Assembly (NCBI RefSeq): GCF_002684405.1
Contig: NZ_NYVD01000088.1
Coordinates: 1 to 41,922 of the forward strand
DNA from: Parvibaculum sp.
GTDB taxonomy: Bacteria; Pseudomonadota; Alphaproteobacteria; Parvibaculales; Parvibaculaceae
Reading direction: 5' to 3'
DNA: 41,922 nucleotides
This document shows positions 36,064 through 41,922 of this stretch, in pieces. The notes under the pieces were generated by a model. That model worked only from the letters and a program-made list of their open reading frames with translations, was not told where the DNA came from and searched no databases. How positions within the stretch are numbered: the stretch's first letter is position 1; each line of letters begins with the position of its first letter. Position numbers and translations under genes: made by a program.

Positions 36064-36476
36064 TTGCCCAGACGCTCCACCCTTGCCGTACCGACATTCG
36101 TCGCGCCCGCCTCACGCGCCGCTTCCACCGCGCGGACCAGTTGCTGCGTGCGCGAATCCCTTTCCGCCAGAATGGTCACCGTCATGTCGGTCCTCTCGCC
36201 GATCCTGGCGCGGACCGCGTCTGCCAGCCCAGCCGACGAAACCGGATCGCCGTCCACGCGCAGCGACCCGTCCCCCATCAGCCAGATCTCGACCACACGC
36301 GCATCCTCCGGCAGCTCCTTCTGGTCCGCCGCCGGGGTCACCACGGACAGCGCCTGCGTCTGCAGGAAGCTCGTGGTGAGCATGAAGAAGATCAGCAACT
36401 GAAAGACGACGTCGATCAGCGGCGTGAGGCTCATCATCCGCCGCCGCTTGACCGGTACGTCGAAGGCATCTGCCAT
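36060..36476 (-). CDS. ExbD/TolR-family proton-channel protein (canonical Asp)
   Basis: A 138-residue ExbD/TolR protein. The transmembrane helix SLTPLIDVVFQLLIFFMLTT (16-35) carries the proton-binding Asp22. The periplasmic part ends VGTARVERLGK. It is preceded by exbB (25-bp gap) and overlaps the second exbD by 4 bp. With ExbB it would form the proton-driven motor of the Ton-like complex. Confidence 0.92.
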   Translation of the reverse strand: MADAFDVPVKRRRMMSLTPLIDVVFQLLIFFMLTTSFLQTQALSVVTPAADQKELPEDARVVEIWLMGDGSLRVDGDPVSSAGLADAVRARIGERTDMTVTILAERDSRTQQLVRAVEAAREAGATNVGTARVERLGK

Positions 36477-36501
36477 GGCGCTTGCTCCGGCTATGTCCCG
36501 C

Positions 36502-37296
36502 TCAGTCCGCCGCCTTGGCGGGCCGGCTCATGGGACGGGCATGAAGCGCGGCGAGAATCCGGGCCGACGCATCGCGCATCGAAAGCCGGACCTGATCCAC
36601 ACGGCCCTCGAAGAGGTTGAGCGCCGTGATCGCCGGAAGCGCCACGATGAGGCCGACAGCGGTGGTCAGAAGCGCCTGCCAGATGCCGCCCGACAGCAAT
36701 GCCGGATCGACCTTGGAGCCGGATTCCTCAAGCTGCTGGAACGCCTCGATCATGCCGATCACCGTGCCCAGCAGGCCGAGCAAGGGCGAGATATTGCCGA
36801 TCACTTCAAGCCAGCGGAAATGACGCTGCAAGGCGCCCAGTTCGACGGCCCCGACACGGGAAACCTCCGCCGCGACATCCTCGTCGCGCAGGTCGCCACG
36901 CGCCTTGGCGCGAACGCCGGCCGCCATGGCCCGCGACAGCGGGGTCTTGTATTTGGAGAGGATCGCGAGAGCCCCTTCCGGGTCGCCCGCCTCGACCTTG
37001 TCCACGGCCGGATCGACGAAATTGCGCCGCTTCAGATCCGAGCGCCAGAACTGCCAGAGCTTCAGCAGAATGACCGCGGCTGAAATAACCGACAGCACGA
37101 TAAGGATGACGACGATGACGCCGCCCTTGTCCACCAGAGACGACAGGCTGTACCAGGGATCTGCGCCCCCTGCGGCAAGCGCATTGGCCGCACCGTGAAT
37201 GGTCCCCGCCGCCTGATCGGCCCCCGTGGCCGCAGCATCCGCACCACTATTGGCAGCCACCGTCGCGTCGGCAGCCGTCTGAGCAGCATCCGGCAT
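36502..37296 (-). CDS. ExbB/TolQ/MotA-family proton channel protein
   Basis: A 264-residue inner-membrane protein. The N-terminus (1-48) is an Ala/Gly-rich extension (AAQTAADATVAANSGADAAA) of unclear role. The first helix is VIVVILIVLSVISAAVILLK, and the conserved pair of C-terminal helices begins WLEVIGNISPLLGLLGTVIG (about 162) and ALLTTAVGLIVALPAITALN (about 211). It forms the pentameric core around ExbD dimers. It is the first gene of the operon exbB-exbD-exbD-TonB-like, divergent from marR. Confidence 0.92.
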   Translation of the reverse strand: MPDAAQTAADATVAANSGADAAATGADQAAGTIHGAANALAAGGADPWYSLSSLVDKGGVIVVILIVLSVISAAVILLKLWQFWRSDLKRRNFVDPAVDKVEAGDPEGALAILSKYKTPLSRAMAAGVRAKARGDLRDEDVAAEVSRVGAVELGALQRHFRWLEVIGNISPLLGLLGTVIGMIEAFQQLEESGSKVDPALLSGGIWQALLTTAVGLIVALPAITALNLFEGRVDQVRLSMRDASARILAALHARPMSRPAKAAD

Positions 37297-37410
37297 CTGT
37301 ACTCCTCCCTCATCCCTCCGGTCCCATCCCCCCGGCAGATTCTATGATGAACCCGCCATTTTGTCATTTCGGTGACCGGCTTTTAGTAATTAATCTTTAC
37401 GAAATCATCG

Positions 37411-37427
37411 TTGACCGCTCCGGTCAA
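37411..37427. promoter_or_regulatory. Candidate MarR operator between exbB and marR
   Basis: TTGACC (37411-37416) and GGTCAA (37422-37427) are exact inverted repeats with the spacer GCTCC, 17 bp in all, a size usual for MarR sites. It lies in the 235-bp region between the divergent exbB operon and marR. A weaker inverted repeat CGGTC/GACCG follows near 37470-37490. TTGACC could also serve as a -35 element. Confidence 0.4.
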
Positions 37428-37531
37428 GCGCCACATTGTGGTTATGCGTCAAAATAAATTTACGCGCGATCGGTCTGCCTCCGGACCGCCGGTTACGCCA
37501 TATTCGAAGAATGAAATAAGAGGGTAACCCA

Positions 37532-38092
37532 ATGGCAGAAACCAAAGGGGACCGCGTAAAAACGGCGGTACCGGACGACACTGCCGATGAAATGTCCTCC
37601 ACCTATTTCGCCCAATTGCTGACCGCCGTGGGCGAGGAACTGGCAACGCGCTACGACGACGCAACCGGCCTGAACCGGAACCAGAACCGCATCCTGATCG
37701 CGCTCGTGGAGGAAGACGGCCTGACGCAGACCGAACTCGCAAACCTGCTCGCCATGCACAAAGTGTCGGTGGGCCTTCACATTGCGGAACTGGAAGCGAT
37801 GAACCTCGTCACGCGCGAGGCGCATCCGACCGACGGCCGGGCCAAATGCATTCGCGTCACGCCTTTTCTGCGTATGCAAGCCCCCCGCGCACGCGGCGCT
37901 TTCGACGACATCCACCGGATCGCAACCGAAGGCATCGCACCGGAAGACTATACGATCATGCTGAATTGCCTCGCCCGCATGCATGCCAATCTGGCCAAAG
38001 GGGACGACGAAAACGAAAGCCCCGCCACCATCATCGACAAAAGCGCCCTGGCGACCCTATCCCCGGCAAACCGCAAGCATCGTAGCGCGTAG
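37532..38092 (+). CDS. MarR-family transcriptional regulator
   Basis: A 186-residue MarR protein: helix FAQLLTAVGEELATRYDDAT, then the winged helix NQNRILIALVEEDGLTQTEL and ANLLAMHKVSVGLHIAELEA, wing REAHPTDGRAKCIRVT. The C-terminus is polar and probably disordered (PATIIDKSALATLSPANRKH). GAGGGT precedes the ATG. It is divergent from the Ton-like operon with an inverted repeat between them, which suggests but does not prove that it regulates that operon. The effector is unknown. Confidence 0.88.
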   Translation: MAETKGDRVKTAVPDDTADEMSSTYFAQLLTAVGEELATRYDDATGLNRNQNRILIALVEEDGLTQTELANLLAMHKVSVGLHIAELEAMNLVTREAHPTDGRAKCIRVTPFLRMQAPRARGAFDDIHRIATEGIAPEDYTIMLNCLARMHANLAKGDDENESPATIIDKSALATLSPANRKHRSA

Positions 38093-38152
38093 TAAAACGC
38101 ACTCGCTTTACCGCCACGGGCATCATAATCCCGGTCAGGTCACCCCATAGTC

Positions 38153-38390
38153 ATGTTCAAAGAAACCTTCACGCGCAAAGAGCTCGTCGACGCCCTTTTC
38201 AAGGGCGCGAGGGAAGCCGCCATCTTCGCGGATACGGACCCGTCGCATCGTCAGTGTGAATCCGTCCACCCTCGAGATGTTCGGATATGACGAGGACGAA
38301 CTCCTCGGCCAACCGACATCCATTCTCTATGCCGACAAGCTGCGACGCGACCTGGCAGGAGGAAAGCCGGAAAACCGCATCCGGGCATGA
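38153..38390 (+). pseudogene. PAS-domain gene remnant with a +1 frameshift
   Basis: Starting at ATG 38153 the first frame reads TFTRKELVDALFKGAREAAI then FADTD, and changes frame at the CCC around 38239-38241. The second frame continues RRIVSVNPSTLEMFGYDEDE then LLGQPTSILYADKL and stops at 38388. Together this is a PAS domain (the N-P-S-T/FGYDEDELLGQ core is unmistakable). Removing one C restores a single 78-codon frame. No kinase or GGDEF domain follows before the stop, so it is also truncated. A sequencing error at the CCC is possible. Confidence 0.75.
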
Positions 38391-38399
38391 TCCGCGCGA

Positions 38400-38912
38400 T
38401 CAGTCCTCGACCGAAAGCGCCCGGTAGGAGCCGCGGTGATAGACGAGCGGGTCGCCCTCCACGGCCCGATCGAAATGCAGCACACGGCCGACGAAAATGA
38501 TGTGATCGCCCGCATCGTGTTTCGCATCGACCTCGCACTCGAAATGCGCCAGCGCCTGAACGAGGCGCGGACAACCGTTCACCCCGCCGATCGTCTCGAC
38601 GCCTTCAAGGCTGTGGTCTCCGGGCTTGGCCAGCTTGTTGGACACTTCCATATGCGCGTCGCGCAGCACATTGACCGTGAATGCCTTGCTCTTCTGGAAG
38701 ATCTCCAGCGTGTCGGAATTCTTGTCCAGGCACCACAGGACGAGCGGCGGGTCGAGCGAGACCGACGAAAAGGAATTGATGGTGAGGCCGATAGGCTCTC
38801 CATCGGTGGCCGTGGTCACCACCGCCACGCCGGTGGCGAAACATCCCAGCGCATCGCGGAATTTACGCTGATCCAGTACCGAACCTTCGGTCGCGCTCAT
38901 GGGAAAATCCAT
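38400..38912 (-). CDS. Flavin reductase-like protein (FMN-binding split barrel)
   Basis: A 170-residue flavin reductase of the HpaC/DIM6 type: RKFRDALGCFATGVAVVTTA (15-34), then PIGLTINSFSSVSLDPPLVL and a C-terminal GRVLHFDRAVEGDPLVYHRG. It reduces free FMN/FAD with NAD(P)H, commonly for a two-component monooxygenase, which is not in the window. ATG 38912 (GGAG ten bases upstream) or 38900 are the likely starts; the open frame to 39041 is not supported by homology. It is convergent with the PAS remnant. Confidence 0.9.
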   Translation of the reverse strand: MDFPMSATEGSVLDQRKFRDALGCFATGVAVVTTATDGEPIGLTINSFSSVSLDPPLVLWCLDKNSDTLEIFQKSKAFTVNVLRDAHMEVSNKLAKPGDHSLEGVETIGGVNGCPRLVQALAHFECEVDAKHDAGDHIIFVGRVLHFDRAVEGDPLVYHRGSYRALSVED

Positions 38913-39051
38913 CTCCGATATACTCCAGTCGCGGCCAGCTTGCGCACAAGGCGGCAGAAAACTGCCGGATATTCGGTTGTAGAAATGCCCTGAGAGGGGC
39001 GCAACCAACCATCGGCGCAAATCACCAATGCGTCGATGCAAAGCATTTTGG

Positions 39052-39072
39052 TTAAACCGCCTGTTAACAGGC
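39052..39072. promoter_or_regulatory. Palindrome and CtrA-like element upstream of motA
   Basis: GCCTGTTAACAGGC (39059-39072) is a perfect 14-bp palindrome. Together with the preceding TTAA (39052-39055) it gives TTAA, 8 bp, TTAAC, one base longer than the CtrA consensus TTAA-N7-TTAAC. It lies 79 bp before the motA start. Regulation by CtrA would fit motility genes in this group, but the spacing is off by one. Confidence 0.35.
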
Positions 39073-39150
39073 CCTCCCCCAATATGTGGACGTGTGGCGC
39101 CGGATCGCAGAAAGCGACCGGGGGAAAAATATCAAGGAAGCATTTGGGCA

Positions 39151-40011
39151 ATGCGACTGATAGTCGGGCTTTTGGTAGTTATTGTTAGCGTCTTTGGCGG
39201 TTATGCCGCGATGGGCGCCCACCTCGAAGTGCTGTTTCAGCCCTTCGAATTCGTCATCATTCTGGGTGCCGCGATCGGCGCTTTCGTGATTGGCAATCCG
39301 GGATCCGTGCTGAAATCCATGGGCTCGACCTTTGCCACGCTCGGACGCGGCTCGCGCTACACCAAGGACGCCTATCTGGAGCTCCTCGGTCTTCAGTACA
39401 CGCTCTTCAAGCTCGCCAAGAGCAAGGGCAATCTGGCGCTGGAAGCCCATGTGGAAAACCCCGGCGACTCCTCGATTTTCGCTCAGTTTCCCGGTTTCGC
39501 AAACGACCATCACGCCGTCGAGTTCATGTGCGACTACCTGCGCATGATTACGCTGGGCACGGAAAATGCCTACGAACTCGAAGCGCTGATGGACGAGGAA
39601 CTGGAAACCCACCATCAGGAACAGGAACGCATGGTCAATGCGCTCCAGGCGCTCGCCGACGGCACGCCCGCGCTGGGCATCGTCGCCGCGGTGCTGGGCG
39701 TCATCAAGACCATGGGCTCCATCGACCAGCCGCCGGAAGTGCTGGGCCACCTGATCGGCGGCGCGCTTGTCGGCACCTTCTTCGGCGTGTTCTGCGCCTA
39801 TGGCTTCTTCGCCCCGATGGCGCAGTCCTTGCGCAACATCTACGAGGCGGAGGGCAAATATTATCTCTCCATGAAGGCGGGCCTTCTGGCGCATATGGCC
39901 GGCTACGCCCCCGCCGTCTCGATCGAATTCGCGCGCAAGGCGCTGATGTCCGATGTCCGTCCGACCTTTGCCGAGGTGGAAGCCTCCACCGCCACCCTTC
40001 AGGCAGCGTAA
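39151..40011 (+). CDS. motA: Flagellar motor stator protein MotA
   Basis: A 286-residue stator subunit with four helices: LIVGLLVVIVSVFGGYAAMG (3-22), a second helix from about 33, and a C-terminal pair including GTPALGIVAAVLGVIKTMGS and LGHLIGGALVGTFFGVFCAY. The cytoplasmic loop (about 60-165) contains acidic and basic residues that contact the rotor. With MotB it forms the H+ channel that turns the flagellum. The start ATG 39151 gives the family-typical MRLIVGLLVV; the open frame extends to 39028 without homology. motB follows after 21 bp. Confidence 0.96.
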   Translation: MRLIVGLLVVIVSVFGGYAAMGAHLEVLFQPFEFVIILGAAIGAFVIGNPGSVLKSMGSTFATLGRGSRYTKDAYLELLGLQYTLFKLAKSKGNLALEAHVENPGDSSIFAQFPGFANDHHAVEFMCDYLRMITLGTENAYELEALMDEELETHHQEQERMVNALQALADGTPALGIVAAVLGVIKTMGSIDQPPEVLGHLIGGALVGTFFGVFCAYGFFAPMAQSLRNIYEAEGKYYLSMKAGLLAHMAGYAPAVSIEFARKALMSDVRPTFAEVEASTATLQAA

Positions 40012-40032
40012 AACCCGAAAGGCGGACCCGAC

Positions 40033-40983
40033 ATGGCCGGCAACGAACAATCCATCATCATCAAGAAGGTCAAGAAGCAGGCGCATGCCCATCATGGCGG
40101 CGCCTGGAAGATCGCTTATGCCGACTTCGTGACCGCGATGATGGCCTTCTTCCTGCTGATGTGGCTGATCTCCATGACCACACCGGAGCAGAAGCAGGGT
40201 CTTGCCGACTATTTCGCCCCGCCCAATGTCAGCCGGTCCACCTCCGGGTCCGGCGGTGTGATGGGCGGCACCGCCTTCGATTCGAACGGCGCCCGCATGC
40301 CCGGCTCCAAGCCGCAGGTCATGATGACCAAATCGACGCCGGCCGCGCCCAAAAGTCCCGACACGGACGATTTGCGCGCCGCCTCCGCCGGTCAGGGCAC
40401 GAAGAACGGCGAAGAGAGCGCCCATTCCAGCGCGCAGGCCCAGCAGGCCAGTCTGAACCAGCAGAAGGTGCTGAACGCGCGTGAGGAACGCAGTTTCCAG
40501 AGCGCCGCCGAAAGCATCCGGCAGGCCATGCGCGAAAACCCCGACCTCGCCGAACTGTCGCGCAACGTCATCATCGACGAGACGCCGGAAGGCCTGCGCA
40601 TCCAGATCGTCGATCAGGACGGGCGCTCCATGTTCCCGCCTGGCTATGCCGAACCCTATGAGCGCACGCGCATGCTGCTAAAGACCGTCGCCAAGACGCT
40701 TCTGCGCCTGCCCAACCGGATCAGCATTTCCGGCCACACCGACGCGACGCCCTATCCCGGCAACAAGGGCTATTCGAACTGGGAGCTGACCGCCGACCGG
40801 GCCAACGCGGCGCGCCGCATTCTCGCCGCGGCGGGTGTCCCGCAGGACCGCATCTATCAGGTCGTCGGCAAGGCCGATTCCGAGCCGCTTTTCCCGGAAG
40901 ATCCCTATCTGCCCGGCAATCGCCGCCTGTCGCTCGTGCTGCTGCGCGAGGCGCCCGTCGCCCCGCCCGGCTTCAGGCCGTAG
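40033..40983 (+). CDS. motB: Flagellar motor stator protein MotB
   Basis: A 316-residue stator subunit. The transmembrane helix WKIAYADFVTAMMAFFLLMW (25-44) carries the proton-conducting Asp31, and the KKVKK stretch before it is typical. A Ser/Gln-rich linker (about 65-150) leads to an OmpA-like peptidoglycan-binding domain (about 175-305) with ISISGHTDATPYPGNKGYSN and NWELTADRANAARRIL. It anchors the motor to the cell wall. It is co-transcribed with motA. No other flagellar genes are in the window. Confidence 0.96.
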   Translation: MAGNEQSIIIKKVKKQAHAHHGGAWKIAYADFVTAMMAFFLLMWLISMTTPEQKQGLADYFAPPNVSRSTSGSGGVMGGTAFDSNGARMPGSKPQVMMTKSTPAAPKSPDTDDLRAASAGQGTKNGEESAHSSAQAQQASLNQQKVLNAREERSFQSAAESIRQAMRENPDLAELSRNVIIDETPEGLRIQIVDQDGRSMFPPGYAEPYERTRMLLKTVAKTLLRLPNRISISGHTDATPYPGNKGYSNWELTADRANAARRILAAAGVPQDRIYQVVGKADSEPLFPEDPYLPGNRRLSLVLLREAPVAPPGFRP

Positions 40984-41055
40984 GGCCTCAATCCTTGAAT
41001 GGGCTGTAGACGCACCCTATCTCACACAGGCCGATCACAGGTCTCGGGATGAGGG

Positions 41056-41547
41056 ATGAATTTCGATAACGATGTTGCCAATGCCGCGCCGGTCTTCGAC
41101 GGTGAGGAAACCGCCTGGCCCGCCGGAAGTTTCGACGGCGTGGTTTTCCGCCGCCTCGTGGCGCTTTTCGCCGATCTTCTGATTCTCATCGTGCTGGTCA
41201 GCGCCTGCTACATCCTGCTGGCGATCTTCGGCATTCTGACGCTGGGGATCGCATGGCTGGCCTTCGGCCTCGTGCCGATCGTTCCCTTCCTCTATTTCGG
41301 CTATTATCTCGGCGGCCCGACCTCCGCGACGCCCGGCATGTCCTGGCAGGGAATCGAGGTCAGGACATGGAACGGACGCCGTCCCGGTTTCATACAAGGC
41401 GCGCTCCATGCCCTTGTCGCCTATGGGATTTTTGCGATCAGCAGCCTGGTGTTCTTCCTGACCCTGCTGATGCCCTTCTTCAACTCGCGCAAACGTTTCC
41501 TGCACGACTATCTGTGCGGAACAGTGGTTGTACGCCGCCAAATCTGA
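41056..41547 (+). CDS. RDD-family membrane protein
   Basis: A 163-residue protein with three or four helices. The RDD signature region is VFRRLVALFADLLILIVLVS (30-49), in which the conserved R and D are seen as RRL..FAD, followed by ILTLGIAWLAFGLVPIVPFL, TPGMSWQGIEVRTWNGRRPG and RKRFLHDYLCGT near the end. RDD proteins are proposed transporters or membrane modulators of mostly unknown role. ATG 41056 has GATGAGGG directly in front. Confidence 0.88.
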   Translation: MNFDNDVANAAPVFDGEETAWPAGSFDGVVFRRLVALFADLLILIVLVSACYILLAIFGILTLGIAWLAFGLVPIVPFLYFGYYLGGPTSATPGMSWQGIEVRTWNGRRPGFIQGALHALVAYGIFAISSLVFFLTLLMPFFNSRKRFLHDYLCGTVVVRRQI

Positions 41548-41664
41548 TAACGATTCACCTGTCGCCCCGGCGATACCACCATCCGGTCATCGGGCGGTAA
41601 GCGGTGCCCGTTCTCCTTCCGGCGGACAGGAGGGCGGCTTGATCCCTCTCACAGATTTGCGCGC

Positions 41665-41922
41665 ATGGAAGCTCTGACTCCCTTTGTCTGGCAAATGTGG
41701 GTTGTCTACGGTCTGATCGCCGGAGCGGTCGTGCTTTTCAGCATCGACAGGCTTCCGCTCGAAACATCGTCTCTGGCCGTCCTCGTCCTGTCGCTGATCT
41801 TCTTCTACTTCTTTCCCGTCACCGGAGAAGGCGGCGAAAACCTGCTTGGCGCGGGCGAGCTGCTGGCCGGGTTCGCCAATCCCGCCCTGATTGCCGTGCT
41901 CGCCCTGCTGGTGGTCGGCCAC
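41665..41922 (+). CDS. SLC13/DASS-type transporter, N-terminal part (runs off the window)
   Basis: The frame is open from ATG 41665 to the window end (86 codons). It encodes two hydrophobic segments around VYGLIAGAVVLFSIDRLPLE and SLAVLVLSLIFFYFFPVTGE, then ELLAGFANPALIAVLALLVV. The GFANPA motif is characteristic of the SLC13/TrkA-C sodium:anion transporter family. The rest is outside the window, so substrate and exact subfamily cannot be said. The ribosome-binding site is weak, so the start is uncertain. Confidence 0.75.
   Translation, partial: MEALTPFVWQMWVVYGLIAGAVVLFSIDRLPLETSSLAVLVLSLIFFYFFPVTGEGGENLLGAGELLAGFANPALIAVLALLVVGH

Noticed and set aside
38913-39041. N-terminal extension of the flavin reductase
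   Set aside because: The extra residues have no similarity to the family, and the RBS supports a start near 38912.

Overview
The window is about 42 kb of GC-rich bacterial chromosome, densely packed with genes that are almost all recognisable housekeeping functions. The gene set points to an alphaproteobacterium. The evidence is: 5-aminolevulinate synthase (C4 route) with a zinc-ligand-free HemB; the block CBP3-like chaperone, DUF177, plsX, fabH, ihfA, merR; glyA-nrdR-ribD-ribE-ribBA-ribH-nusB-thiL in one direction; a MucR/Ros regulator; an LdtR-type MarR regulator beside an L,D-transpeptidase; a K+-independent proton-pumping pyrophosphatase; and DUF2842. The content looks like Hyphomicrobiales, possibly Parvibaculum-like, but the genus is only a guess.

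Layout. 1-2.8 kb (+): a crotonase-fold protein, a CoA-binding protein and O-acetylhomoserine sulfhydrylase, closed by a strong terminator. 2.8-5.3 kb (-): clpP, an arsR/SRPBCC pair with a perfect operator palindrome, and ctaA. 5.4-6.1 kb: DUF2842 behind a structured leader, a convergent 26-residue membrane micro-ORF, and tRNA-Pro(GGG). 6.1-10.6 kb (-): merR, ihfA, fabH, plsX, DUF177 and a cytochrome bc1 assembly chaperone. 10.7-12.3 kb: a BamE-like lipoprotein convergent with an acyltransferase-3. 12.6-21.8 kb (-): hppA, then the thiL/nusB/riboflavin/nrdR/glyA cluster. 21.8-22.4 kb: the longest non-coding stretch, between divergent glyA and mucR. 22.4-27.6 kb: mucR, a small alphaproteobacterial protein, hemA, GDPD, L,D-transpeptidase and ldtR. 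27.7-30.8 kb (-): a valine-degradation operon. 31-34.7 kb: hemB, tetR, ornithine decarboxylase and a beta-hydroxyacid dehydrogenase. 34.8-37.3 kb (-): an unusual exbB-exbD-exbD-TonB-like operon. 37.5-38.9 kb: marR, a broken PAS gene and a flavin reductase. 39.1-41.9 kb (+): motA-motB, an RDD protein and the start of an SLC13-type transporter.

How it fits together. Several operons are tightly coupled by 4-bp stop/start overlaps: arsR/SRPBCC, plsX/fabH, ribBA/ribH, exbD/exbD and exbD/TonB-like. Heme (hemA, hemB, ctaA), flavin (rib genes, flavin reductase) and one-carbon/sulfur metabolism (glyA, metY, thiL) account for much of the content. There is no phage, no insertion sequence, no CRISPR array and no obvious island.

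Most worth a second look: (i) the four-gene Ton-like operon, where one ExbD has Asn in place of the proton-carrying Asp and the TonB-like protein ends in a non-TonB domain; (ii) the 26-residue membrane micro-ORF with a strong ribosome-binding site; (iii) a MucR that has lost three of four zinc ligands; (iv) a RibBA whose RibA half lacks all three zinc cysteines; (v) 18-bp tandem direct repeats directly upstream of ldtR; (vi) structured non-coding leaders upstream of DUF2842 and glyA; (vii) a frameshifted PAS remnant.
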